Source: Panopea generosa (Eukaryota > Mollusca > Bivalvia > Adapedonta > Hiatellidae). Taken from it: a stretch of 64,000 nucleotides of DNA. Position numbers and translations under genes: made by a program. The stretch lies in the NCBI GenBank assembly GCA_029582155.1, contig CM055912.1, forward strand, positions 1,612,001 to 1,676,000. Reading direction: 5' to 3'. Under the pieces are notes generated by a model, which was not told the origin of the DNA, did not search any database, and worked only from the letters and a program-made list of their open reading frames with translations. Shown here one piece after another: positions 12,015 to 23,516 of this stretch (position 1 is its first letter; every line of letters starts with the position of its first letter).

Positions 12015-15000
12015 CACCCATCTAAGTACTAACCCTGGACCTCTGTCCTCATTGCTGTAAAAACTAGCTAAACAATGAGGCTGTTGTTAGTGATCTATGT
12101 AGTTTCACTAACTCTGGACCTATGTCCACATCGCTGTAAAAACTAGCTTAACAATGAGGCTGTTGTTGGTGATCTATGTAGTTTCACTAACTCTGGATCT
12201 ATGTCCGCATTGCTGTAAAAACTAGCTTAACAATGAGGCTGTTGTTGGTGATCTATGTAGTTTCACTAACTCTGGACCTATGTCCACATCACTGTAAAAA
12301 CTAGCTTAACAATGAGGCTGTTGTTGGTGATCTATGTAGTTTCACTAACTCTGGACATATGTCCACATTGCTGTAAAAACTAGCTTAACAATGAGGCTGT
12401 TGTTGGTGATCTATGTAGTTTCACTAACTCTGGACCTATGTCCACATTACTGTAAAAACTAGCTTAACAATGAGGCTGTTGTTGGTGATCTATGTAGTTT
12501 CACTAACTCTGGACCTATGTCCACATCTCTGTAAAAACTAGCTTAACAATGAGGCTGTTATTACTGTAAAAACTAGCTTAACAATGAGGCTGTTGTTGGT
12601 GATCTATGTAGTTTCACTAACTCTGGACCTATGTCCACATTGCTGTAAAAACTAGCTTAACAATGAGGCTGTTGTTAGTGATCTATGTAGTTTCACTAAC
12701 TCTGGACCTATGTCCACATTACTGTAAAAACTAGCTAAACAACGAGCCTGTTGCTAGTGATCTATGTAGTTTCACTAACTCTGGATCTATGTCCGCATTG
12801 CTGTAAAAACTAGCTTAACAATGAGGCTGTTGTTAGTGATCTATGTAGTTTCACTAACTCTGGACCTATGTCCACATTACTGTAAAAACTAGCTTAACAA
12901 TGAGGCTGTTGTTGGTGATCTATGTAGTTTCACTAACTCTGGACCTATGTCCACATTGCTGTAAAAACTAGCTTAACAACGAGCCTGTTGCTAGTGATCT
13001 ATGTAGTTTCACTAACTCTGGACCTATGTCCACATTGCTGTAAAAACTAGCTTAACAATGAGGCTGTTGTTGGTGATCTATGTAGTTTCACTAACTCTGG
13101 ACATATGTCCACATTGCTGTAAAAACTAGCTTAACAATGAGGCTGTTGTTGGTGATCTATGTAGTTTCACTAACTCTGGACCTATGTCCACATTACTGTA
13201 AAAACTAGCTTAACAATGAGGCTGTTGTTGGTGATCTATGTAGTTTCACTAACTCTGGACCTATGTCCACATCTCTGTAAAAACTAGCTTAACAATGAGG
13301 CTGTTATTACTGTAAAAACTAGCTTAACAATGAGGCTGTTGTTGGTGATCTATGTAGTTTCACTAACTCTGGACCTATGTCCACATTGCTGTAAAAACTA
13401 GCTTAACAATGAGGCTGTTGTTAGTGATCTATGTAGTTTCACTAACTCTGGACCTATGTCCACATTACTGTAAAAACTAGCTAAACAACGAGCCTGTTGC
13501 TAGTGATCTATGTAGTTTCACTAACTCTGGATCTATGTCCGCATTGCTGTAAAAACTAGCTTAACAATGAGGCTGTTGTTAGTGATCTATGTAGTTTCAC
13601 TAACTCTGGACCTATGTCCACATTACTGTAAAAACTAGCTTAACAATGAGGCTGTTGTTGGTGATCTATGTAGTTTCACTAACTCTGGACCTATGTCCAC
13701 ATTGCTGTAAAAACTAGCTTAACAACGAGCCTGTTGCTAGTGATCTATGTAGTTTCACTAACTCTGGATCTATGTCCGCATTGCTGTAAAAATTAGCTTA
13801 ACAATGAGGCTGTTGTTAGTGATCTATGTAGTTTCACTAACTCTGGACCTATGTCCACATCGCTGTAAAAACTAGCTTAACAATGAGGCTGTTGTTGGTG
13901 ATCTATGTAAATTCACTAACTCTGGATCTATGTCCGCATTGCTGTAAAAACTATCTTAACAATGAGGCTGTTGTTAGTGATCTATGTAGTTTCACTAACT
14001 CTGGACCTATGTCCACATCGCTGTAAAAACTAGCTTAACAATGAGGCTGTTGTTAGTGATCTATGTAGTTTCACTAACTCTGGACCTATGTCCACATCGC
14101 TGTAAAAACTAGCTTAACAATGAGGCTGTTGTTGGTGATCTATGTAGTTTCACTAACTCTGGATCTATGTCCGCATTGCTGTAAAAACTAGCTTAACAAT
14201 GAGGCTGTTGTTAGTGATCTATGTACTTTCACTAACTCTGGACCTATGTCCACATCACTGTAAAAACTAGCTTAACAATGAGGCTGTTGTTGGTGATCTA
14301 TGTAGTTTCACTAACTCTGGACCTATGTCCACATTGCTGTAAAAACTAGCTTAACAATGAGGCTGTTGCTAGTGATCTATGTAGTTTCACTAACTCTGGA
14401 TCTATGTCCGCATTACTGTAAAAACTAGCTTAACAATGAGGCTGTTGTTGGTGATCTATGTAGTTTCACTAACTCTGGACCTATGTCCACATTGCTGTAA
14501 AAACTAGCTTAACAACGAGCCTGTTGCTAGTGATCTATGTAGTTTCACTAACTCTGGATCTATGTCCGCATTGCTGTAAAAACTAGCTGAACAATGAGGC
14601 TGTGGTTGGTGATCTATGTAGTTTCACTAACTCTGGACCTATGTCCACATTGCTGTAAAAACTAGCTTAACAACGAGCCTGTTGCTAGTGATCTATGTAG
14701 TTTCACTAACTCTGGATCTATGTCCGCATTTCTGTAAAAACTAGCTTAACAATGAGGCTGTTGTTAGTGATCTATGTAGTTTCACTAACTCTGGACCTAT
14801 GTCCACATCGCTGTAAAAACTAGCTTAACAATGAGGCTGTTGTTGGTGATCTATGTAGTTTCACTAACTCTGGATCTATGTCCGCATTGCTGTAAAAACT
14901 AGCTTAACAATGAGGCTGTTGTTGGTGATCTATGTAGTTTCACTAACTCTGGACCTATGTCCACATCGCTGTAAAAACTAGCTTAACAATGAGGCTGTTG

Positions 15001-15973
15001 TTGGTGATCTATGTAGTTTCACTAATTCTGGACCTATGTCCGCATTGCTGTAAAAACTAGCTTAACAATGAGGCTGTTGTTGGTGATCTATGTAGTTTCA
15101 CTAACTCTGGATCTATGTCCGCATTGCTGTAAAAACTAGCTTAACAATGAGGCTGTTGTTGGTGATCTATGTAGTTTCACTAACTCTGGACATATGTCCA
15201 CATTGCTGTAAAAACTAGCTTAACAATGAGGCTGTTGTTAGTGATCTATGTAGTTTCACTAACTCTGGACCTATGTCCACATTACTGTAAAAACTAGCTT
15301 AACAATGAGGCTGTTGTTGGTGATCTATGTAGTTTCACTAACTCTGGACCTATGTCCACATCGCTGTAAAAACTAGCTTAACAATGAGGCTGTAGTTGGT
15401 GATCTATGTAGTTTCACTAACTCTGGATCTATGTCCGCATTGCTGTAAAAACTAGCTTAACAATGAGGCTGTTGTTGGTGATCTATATAGTTTCACTAAC
15501 TCTGGATCTATGTCCGCATTGCTGTAAAAACTAGCTTAACAATGAGGCTGTTGTTAGTGATCTATGTAGTTTCACTAACTCTGGACCTATGTCCACATCG
15601 CTGTAAAAACTAGCTTAACAATGAGGCTGTTGTTGGTGATCTATGTAGTTTCACTAACTCTGGATCTATGTCTGCATTGCTGTAAAAACTAGCTTAACAA
15701 TGAGGCTGTTGTTGGTGATCTATGTAGTTTCACTAACTCTGGACCTATGTCCACATCGCTATAAAAACTAGCTTAACAATGAGGCTGTAGTTGGTGATCT
15801 ATGTAGTTTCACTAACTCTGGATTTATGTCCGCATTGCTGTAAAAACTAGCTTAACAATGAGGCTGTTGTTGGTGATCTATGTAGTTTCACTAACTCTGG
15901 ATCTATGTCCGCATTGCTGTAAAAACTAGCTTAACAATGAGGCTGTTGTAAGTGATCTGTGTAGTTTCACTAC
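12015..15973. repeat. 79-bp satellite array, about 50 units, with a 746-bp higher-order repeat
   Basis: Unit landmarks in order: 'CTGTAAAAACTAGCTTAACA', 'ATGAGGCTGTTGTTGGTGAT', 'CTATGTAGTTTCACTAACTC', 'TGGACCTATGTCCACATTG'. Spacing is 79 bases. Variants are shared between units (GG/AG in GTTGGTG, CC/TC in GGACC/GGATC, CCACAT/CCGCAT, and an 'AACAACGAGCCTGTTGCTAG' subtype). A 35-bp truncated unit ending 'GCTGTTATTACTG' occurs near 12560 and again 746 bases later, which equals nine full units plus the 35-bp unit. The frame contains stops in every unit and is not coding. Confidence 0.95.
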
Positions 15974-16609
15974 AAATGAATGATGAGCTCTTCCTATATG
16001 GCTGTCAGACTGTTGTAATTTTTTACATACTTTTTGACAGGCAGGTAAATGCAATTTTCTTAAATAAATTACTTACACATGCCTTTATTAACAGTTTGTT
16101 AAGATTAGTAAGTCATACAGTTGTGAATTACATGTAATATTATGGTATATATGAACCATGAATCCAGGTTTGAAGGGTATATATTTTACCTACAAAAGCA
16201 AATATTTCTCGGCATCGTGAATTTTTTGTGCATTCTGTGGACTAGTGGTAGAAATGAAATTGGGTATACTATGGACAGTGTCAGACTCTGGCCTGGAGCC
16301 AGGTTGGAGGAGACAAACCCTCTTTTGGTTCATATGCTGGCTATGAATAACAGCATGACAATTGGGCCAAGGTGATGGTGTGTAGTTCATTAATGTCTTT
16401 ATGAACAGTGAAGTGAAATGAAGAGTCTATATTATGTTGCAATTTGCCTGATATGCTCAACATATGCTACCAAGTCCGGAACAGAAGCCTGCTACATTCT
16501 GTGACTTTTTTATCTTCCGAGTCTTTTAAGAACATGGAGAACAAATAGGAAAAAATGGAAATTGTCTATTAGAAGAGATTTGTGTGGAATTTCACCATTT
16601 TTGTAGGTA
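15974..16609. other. Noncoding, nothing firmly recognised
   Basis: Contains two short frames (15952-16137, 16142-16375). The stretch around 16255-16375 has a less AT-rich, exon-like texture but no identifiable domain and no convincing splice pair. Confidence 0.35.
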
Positions 16610-17215
16610 GCTGACTTTTGAAATATATATATATATATATATGTAGCCCCCTACTTATACCCCAGAGACACTAATCTCATTTTCAGATTTAGAACACAAA
16701 TATCTAAAGACCTCGCAACTTTAATCAATTTAAATCATGAATTAAAAAAAGTTATTAAATATTAAGAATTTAATTATAATGAAAATATGTTGTCATTTTT
16801 GTCCATCTGTTGTATGGTGTTAAGCTTTGCTTTCAACAATTTTTCAGTCGTATTGCGATGGTGTCTACTTGTGACAGTATTTTGAGTACAGCTGCACTGG
16901 AGTATCATGCCGCACACATGGCATTGTACCCCGTCCCAGTCACATACTGACAAGGGGCCAACCAGACGTAGAACTATCCTCTAAATGCTGAGTGTCAAGC
17001 ACGGGAACTTCTAGTTCCATTTTTCAAGTCTGGTATGACCTTCCCAGGGATCAAACTCACAACCTAGCCTTCCCCATGCAAGGCCCTTCTGCATGCAAGG
17101 CGGATGCTCTACCCCAAGATCACCACTTTGGTATTTGTCAATTTGTCAAAATGCAAGCAAAAATTAAAAGACTGCAAAAATAAAATGTTCAAGATTCTAT
17201 ACCATATTACATCAC
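16610..17215. repeat. Block B copy 2, interrupted by a SINE
   Basis: The halves 16610-16800 and 17125-17215 match 1655-1950. The SINE at 16833-17118 sits between them, so block B was in place before the SINE inserted. A (TA)n run lies at 16622-16641. Confidence 0.65.
16833..17118 (-). mobile_element. SINE family B, diverged
   Basis: Body order as in the 62.4-kb copy: 'GTTGTATGGTGTTAAGC', 'CAACAATTTTTCAGTCGTAT', 'GAGTATCATGCCGCACACAT', 'CTATCCTCTAAATGCTGAG', then the tRNA-like head read on the minus strand ('TAGAGCATCCGCCTTGCATG'). A 20-bp stretch near the anticodon region is duplicated ('CCATGCAAGGCCCTTCTGCA'). Confidence 0.8.
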
Positions 17216-17264
17216 TTTCAAATACATTATTCAGTGCTATATTTGTTTGATTGTTGCCTATGCA

Positions 17265-17345
17265 CACACTTACATCACACTGCATCTGACAGGTGATGTA
17301 TGACACATCCTGTTTTATTGATGGAGGAAGACACCAGTATGAGCC
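17265..17345 (-). mobile_element. SINE family C tail fragment
   Basis: Shares 'GATGTATGACACATCCTGTT' and 'TTATTGATGGAGGAAGACAC' with the tail of the 9.7-kb copy. The tRNA-like head is absent. Confidence 0.45.
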
Positions 17346-19334
17346 TTTAATCTGCTCTCTGAACCAGTTATCTACATTAAATTGATTGAAAATTATTGAT
17401 TTAAAGGTTATACATGATGGCAGTATTTAAAATTTACAAACCAAGAAATAAATTATGCATAAGACAATTAATAAAAAAATAAATACAAAAGTGTTCAAGA
17501 GAAAATCTCTAGATAAGATGTGTAACTGTACTGTTGTATATCTTACTAAATTGTTTATTAAAATCAAGTAAAATAGAGCTACTGTAAAACAGATATTATT
17601 ATACATGTTTTGCATTTCAAATGTTAACAGAGAAAACTAGTTTATTAATTAGTTATTTATGGAAACAAAGCATAATATTGGATATTGGTAATCAATATAT
17701 TTGTTAACTATTTCGGTGATAAACTTTATAATGATTTTCGTGATGGCTTTCAATGTAAGAAATGGGAGACAACTCTTTCACTCTTGTCTGCTACCAAATA
17801 GTAAACCAAAATTATCTTTCTTGGTGGTGATTTCTGGTTTTCTATTCCAAAAGGAAAACAAAATATATTTGAGATTACTGTTGTGAGAAGTTGGTATGAA
17901 GAGCTTGCCCATACTCATTTAGACATCATTGCCAGGAAGGAACTTCATCAAATACCAGAATCAGATGCCCATGAATAAAATAATCTTTCTCTGTTTATGT
18001 TTTGTCAGTTTTACTTGACAAACTCATTTAAATAGTATTTATCTTGAGAACAGTAACTTTCACTTTATCTTAATGAACCTTATACTACAAGTGTTACTAA
18101 ATGAAAGGGATGGGGGAGCATTGTTTGACCTCTTGTTTTATGTACCGGTAATTAGTATCCTGTTTGGTTTCACGATGTTACATGAGTGATGGTACAAACA
18201 GGATTACTGCTGCTCTGGCATTTGGAACATGTGGAGTACCATAACTATTTAATTCACTGAAACTGGCTAATGCATATATTAAAATGTTGTGTTTTTTTTT
18301 CATTCTGCACATTTGTTTTTTAATTGATATTTTATATTGGTCCTTCATAATGCCTTAGTTTGCTCATTTATGCAACAGAGTTGAAAACGAGTATTACTTC
18401 AAATAAAGTTTCAGTATTTATCTTTATTCTATAAAAAAAATACCTTGAATTGTGTTTTCATTTCTAATCATATTTTGATTTCAGTGTAGGTTTTGTTACT
18501 ACATGTTTGATATTGTTTGCTCTAGATTCCCACGTTTCTCTGTCTTGCTCCTTACAGAACATACAGTAACATCACTGGAGCCATGGACATGTCCAAGTGA
18601 ACAGATTGTGATGCCGGTTACATCGATAGCTGAATATTATTGTATCATCAATACATCTTGTCTGTCAGTATGACCCTACCCCAGGTATGTATGGGTTTAT
18701 CTGAAATAGTTTCTCAATATAGAATACTGTCTTTTTTTGTAATGTGCGGAGAAAGCCAATAATTAACCTTCTAAAACTGGGTTCTCTTAAAAAACTTCAC
18801 AGTAATATTGCCTACATAGAAAGACACTGTAGACTCTTAAGTTTACCTCATTTAAATTACATAATTAAAGCATATCAGTATGTAATGTTTATACCCCTGC
18901 AATTAAAAGAAAGTTCAGTTTTTGTCAACATTGGTTAAGTATTACAGGAGTAATGATCTCTTATTGAATACTTTTCAGTAAAATAATGATTTCTGATCCA
19001 TAACTTTTATGTATTTAATTAATATTTGGTGTACGTGATATCCGTTGGTCATATTCTACAGGAGTTATGACTTTTCAATATTGACAGTGTTTTGAGCATT
19101 GACACACTGAAGTACTGTGCAGACTGTCACACATATTTTGATACAAAGCCAAATTATATGTAAGCATCATCAGCGGAATGGAGACAGACAAGAACCATAA
19201 CTCTGGGTTGCCTTTTGGCAGAGCTATTGCCTTTTGGGATTTAGAAAATTTTAGTAATTTTAATTTTTGTATTACCAGGTTAGACAACATTTGAACATGT
19301 ATTTGTGAAAGTTTCAGACCTTCAGTCACTAGCA
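17346..19334. other. 2 kb noncoding; one unexplained open segment at 17805-17975
   Basis: In one frame, after a TAA near 17803, the plus strand reads KIIFLGGDFWFSIPKGKQ, then EITVVRSWYEELAHTHLD and ends IPESDAHE before TAA at about 17975. It is balanced in composition and looks protein-like, but I cannot assign a family and see no good acceptor. Elsewhere I see only AT-rich sequence. Confidence 0.3.
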
Positions 19335-19740
19335 TGAATATCGATTGATTCCATGCTTTACTTAAACTTGAATTTCAGAACAGGTGCAGATACACACATG
19401 AATCATCGCTTTACTCAGTTGGGATTAAATTGCATTACATATTCTGGTACTTTTAGTGCATTTGTGTACACAACCAAATGTTTCCCTTGAATGCTGTGGA
19501 CCTACAGATGAAGGAGGTAGTATTAAAAATATAGTTCCCTTTTTCTTCTTTTTTCAGGACTTTACATTGCAGTGATTTGTTTATTATTACCATGTTCTAA
19601 ATTGTAAATATTTCAGAAATCGCCTCTGAAATTTTGGTCAAGATATATTTTTGACGCATGCTGCAGATTTTGTTTTTTTTACAGTGTTGTTGACAATAAT
19701 GTTTCAATGGAGCTCTATGGGAAATTTAATTGTGGTGTGA
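19335..19740. repeat. Block E copy 2
   Basis: Second copy of 4990-5640, diverged and internally shorter. The bases from about 19742 to 19851 end before 'TAAGTTG' and could be a decayed exon (frame reading DEDEQGNKKTTNLRPLDP), without family support. Confidence 0.65.
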
Positions 19741-19859
19741 GATGAGGATGAACAAGGCAACAAAAAGACCACCAATCTTCGACCCCTGGATCCTACAAGC
19801 TCAACCTTATGTTTGAACTGGACAAAAATAATATTGTACCAGTAAGTTGTTTTAAAGTT

Positions 19860-20062
19860 TTTTATTTTACATCAGTTGTGAAACAAATTCTTATAACTTA
19901 GACAAATCACACCCAAAGTGTTCATGGGTGAAACCAGTACTAAGCATATGCATATAAGATATCTTGCTTAAAGACACCATACATAGCTGAGGCAGAGAAC
20001 CTAACCCATGACCCTCTGATCTTGGATCGGATGCTTTACTACTGAGCCATGTGAACCAAGTT
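19860..20062 (-). mobile_element. SINE family D
   Basis: Contains 'TTGTGAAACAAATTCTTATA', 'ACCAGTACTAAGCATATG', 'TTGCTTAAAGACACC' and a tRNA-like end that reads on the minus strand 'CACATGGCTCAGTAGTAAAG' with 'GGGTCATGGGTTAGG'. It aligns with 63294-63458. Confidence 0.7.
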
Positions 20063-20109
20063 TTAAGAAATACATTGTTAATGTGATCTGGTGGTCTTAC
20101 TGGGTTATC

Positions 20110-21705
20110 TTGTCATTTGTCTGACGTGTTTTGGGATTTTTCATGTCTGGTGATGGCTCTGTTGTTGTTTGTGAACGCCAGGTGGGTTAGCTCAGTTTCA
20201 TGTTGGGCGATGGCTCTGTTGTTGTTTGTGAACGCCAGGTGGGTTAGCTCAGTTTCATGTCGGGCAATGGCTGTGTTGTTGTTTGTGAATGCCAGGTGGG
20301 TTAGCTCAGTTTCATGTCGGGCAATGGCTCTGTTGTTGTTTGTGAACGCCAGGTGGGTTAGCTCAGTTTCATGTTGGGCAATGGCTCTGTTGTTGTTTGT
20401 GAACGCCAGGTGGATTAGCTCAGTTTCATGTTGGGCAATGGCTGTTGTTGTTTGTGAACGCCAGGTGGGTTAGCTCAGTTTCATGTTGGGCAATGGCTGT
20501 GTTGTTGTTTGTGAACGCCAGGTGGGTTAGCTCAGTTTCATGTTGGGCAATGGCTCTGTTGTTGTTTGTGAACGCCAGGTGGGTTAGCTCAGTTTCATGT
20601 CGGGCAATGGCTGTGTTGTTGTTTGTGAACGCCAGGTGGGTTAGCTCAGTTTCATGTTGGGCAATGGCTGTGTTGTTGTTTGTGAACGCCAGGTGGATTA
20701 GCTCAGTTTCATGTTGGGCAATGGCTGTGTTGTTGTTTGTGAACGCCAGGTGTGTTAGCTCAGTTTCATGTCTGGTGATGGCTCTGTTGTTGTTTGTGAA
20801 CGCCAGGTGGGTTAGCTCAGTTTCATGTCGGGCAATGGCTGTGTTGTTGTTTGTGAATGCCAGGTGGGTTAGCTCAGTTTCATGTCGGGCAATGGCTCTG
20901 TTGTTGTTTGTGAACGCCAGGTGGGTTAGCTCAGTTTCATGTTGGGCAATGGCTCTGTTGTTGTTTGTGAACGCCAGGTGGATTAGCTCAGTTTCATGTT
21001 GGGCAATGGCTGTTGTTGTTTGTGAACGCCAGGTGGGTTAGCTCAGTTTCATGTTGGGCAATGGCTGTGTTGTTGTTTGTGAACGCCAGGTGGGTTAGCT
21101 CAGTTTCATGTCGGGCAATGGCTGTGTTGTTGTTTGTGAACGCCAGGTGGGTTAGCTCAGTTTCATGTCGGGCAATGGCTGTGTTGTTGTTTGTGAACGC
21201 CAGGTGGGTTAGCTCAGTTTCATGTTGGGCAATGGCTGTGTTGTTGTTTGTGAACGCCAGGTGGATTAGCTCAGTTTCATGTTGGGCAATGGCTGTGTTG
21301 TTGTTTGTGAACGCCAGGTGTGTTAGCTCAGTTTCATGTTGGGCAATGGCTGTGTTGTTGTTTGTGAACACCAGGTGTGTTAGCTCAGTTTCATGTTGGG
21401 CAATGGCTGTGTTGTTGTTTGTGAATGCCAGGTGGGTTAGCTCAGTTTCATGTTGGGCAATGGCTGTGTTGTTGTTTGTGAACGCCAGGTGGGTTAGCTC
21501 AGTTTCATGTTGGGCAATGGCTGTGTTGTTGTTTGTGAACACCAGGTGTGTTAGCTCAGTTTCATGTTGGGCAATGGCTGTGTTGTTGTTTGTGAATGCC
21601 AGGTGGGTTAGCTCAGTTTCATGTCGGGCAATGGCTGTGTTGTTGTTTGTGAACGCCAGGTGGGTTAGCTAAGTTTCATGTTGGGCAATGGCTCTGTTGT
21701 TGATA
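20110..21705. repeat. 57-bp array, about 27 units, each with a SINE-A head
   Basis: Unit landmarks: 'GGGTTAGCTCAGTTTCATG', 'TTGGGCAATGGCTGTG', 'TTGTTGTTTGTGAACGCCAG'. The unit is 57 bases, so the same 19-residue peptide repeats in frame (LLFVNARWVSSVSC core) and the minus strand is also open; neither is a credible gene. A 2-base-short unit ('GGCTGTTGTTG') at about 20440 and again about 568 bases later marks a nine-to-ten-unit block duplication. 'CCAGGTGGGTTAGCTCAGT' equals the start of the family-A SINE, and the last unit runs straight into SINE sequence. Confidence 0.95.
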
Positions 21706-21880
21706 GTTGATCTGACTGTCAATCAAGTGATTGTAAGTTCAAATCCCAGGCTTGTGTTGATTGATTTACTACAACATTGCATCTCATTGTCTTTTGTCTC
21801 TCAACTCTGATTCAAATGGGAAAGTTATCAGTTACTTGGAGGGAGGAGTGTGCTTGATAACTGGTTTACTTTCCCAGATT
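21690..21880 (+). mobile_element. SINE family A remnant continuing from the 57-bp array
   Basis: After the last array unit the sequence continues 'ATCTGACTGTCAATCAAGTG', 'AGTTCAAATCCCAG', 'ACAACATTGCATCTCATTGT', 'GGGAAAGTTATCAGTTACTT' and 'GAGTGTGCTTGATAACTGGT', which is family-A order. The missing 5' head is what the array units carry. Confidence 0.7.
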
Positions 21881-23058
21881 TATTGGTTACGTCCAGTGAC
21901 CATCTGTGTTATGGCATTTAAAAAAAACCCACTAATATTCAAACAAACATTGTTTGTAAATACTTTAATCTTCTGCTGAAACTACTGTCAGAGCCAGTTG
22001 AACCAAACTTTCTAGAAAATCTTGTTATGGTACTGTAAGTGGCCCTTGACAAGTCTTGTCTTTTTCATGTGAATTGGAAAAGCAACATGGCCCCCTGAGG
22101 TACAAATGTTTTCGGATTGGCTGAAATTTCAGTAGTATTTTTACTGCAAAATAACTGAACCGAATTGAATGAAACTTGTTCTGTTTTTCATGCCAAATGG
22201 AAATTCAATATACATGTAGCTGCTACAGTAATATGCTTTCTGGTTGAAATTTTAAAATCCTTACCTACAATAACTACGTAATCAATGAAATTAAACTTAA
22301 CAGGACTGAGTAGACCTCTACAGATTTGTTACAGATGACTTGCTTTTATTCAGAGTTTATGCTACACTTAAATTTTGCATAATTTTAACACAATCATACC
22401 TCTATCAAAATTACTATGGTGTTAAACTTTAATTCTCCAACAACAATAAATCCATTGTAAACCAGGTGAGCATTCTCCAACAACAATAATTCCATTGTAA
22501 ACCAGGTCACATTATTGAGAACCTCTTTTATTTGAAGTTCTAATTTTACTTATTAATATTAGAGTTATTACATCTTAGAATACAAATAAAGATTTTACTG
22601 ACCCAAAACCAAAAATTATTGAATGTTTGAACACACATTTAAGTTTTAGTTTTGATCTCTTTAACTTTATGTGTTGATAATTTTATGCCACTCAGGTGAA
22701 TGTAATTATAATTTCTTTAAAAAAATTGTTGTGAAGTAGCCTGTGTGATTGCCTCTCACTGTCAAGGTTGTGTGTGAGCTCAGACTGGCCCAAAAACTTA
22801 ATGCTTGGTTCTTTTGGAAGGACACCAGTTTTACAGAGATTATCAATTAAACTGGAGGTGACATAAACTAGTAGCCTGTTATGTGTTGAAAATGGCACTA
22901 GACCACATTCATTCCTTTCAAAATATAAAAAAAGTATTTCAATATCTTTTTATTGAGTTTAAGCAGACACCTAAAGCATATCGTAAATTTATTCTGCAGG
23001 AAACAAACAGTATTGTGGAAACATATCTCTGGGAATTATACATATGTTTCACCAGTAG
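21881..23058. other. Noncoding; small tandem duplication at 22432-22510
   Basis: A 40-bp segment ('ATTCTCCAACAACAATAA', 'TCCATTGTAAACCAGGT') is repeated twice in tandem at 22432-22510. The rest shows no recognised gene or repeat. Frames at 22692-22898 and 22883-23146 lack domains, and the latter runs into element F. Confidence 0.5.
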
Positions 23059-23516
23059 AGGTCTCACTGAACAATTACCTCCCTTGCATGACGGTAGCAA
23101 GATTATTACGCCCAAGAAATTAGAGCTGTGTAAAGCGGTTGGGTAATTTTTTTTTTAAAAATGCATAAAATGTCATATTTCTTTGTGCATATGGGAACAT
23201 TGGAACATTTTCATGATTTCTGCAAAGTTTGGGTGACCCTGGGAACTGTTTGATGATGCTATAACAGTTTAAAGATGCGTAGTGATACACTGCAACAAAT
23301 GGGCAGAATTGTCAAAAATGAAGGGGTGCCATCAAACCATCGAAATTGTGAAAAAGCAACCTGGTCAACCCCATGTTTTTTTCTGCATATTTGGACCAAC
23401 AGAGGACTATCTATGGGAATAAGGCACTTTTAGAACCATTGGTAATGTATCCAGTGTTCCAGAAGTGCATGTCTCTATATGTAGAACAGTACAAAATTAA
23501 TTGGTGTGTGAGACGT
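23059..23516 (+). mobile_element. 0.46-kb element F, copy 2
   Basis: Nearly identical to 25690-26147. Landmarks: 'GGTCTCACTGAACAATTACC', 'GCATGACGGTAGCAAG', 'GTTTGATGATGCTATAACAG', 'CCATGTTTTTTTCTGCATAT', 'GTAGAACAGTACAAAATTAA', and the end 'GTGTGTGAGACG'. The two ends form an imperfect inverted pair. The shared 5' part of the frames at 23373 and 26004 is element sequence, not a host gene. Confidence 0.7.

Noticed and set aside
12015..15973. CRISPR-like array
   Set aside because: Units are head to tail without unique spacers, there is no cas-like gene, and the DNA is clearly eukaryotic. It is a satellite.
20117..21672. Long frames on both strands of the 57-bp array (up to 219 codons), as repeat proteins
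   Set aside because: The unit is a multiple of three with no stops in these frames, so both strands are open automatically. Units differ by silent and non-silent changes alike, and there is no signal peptide, splice context or flanking unique domain.
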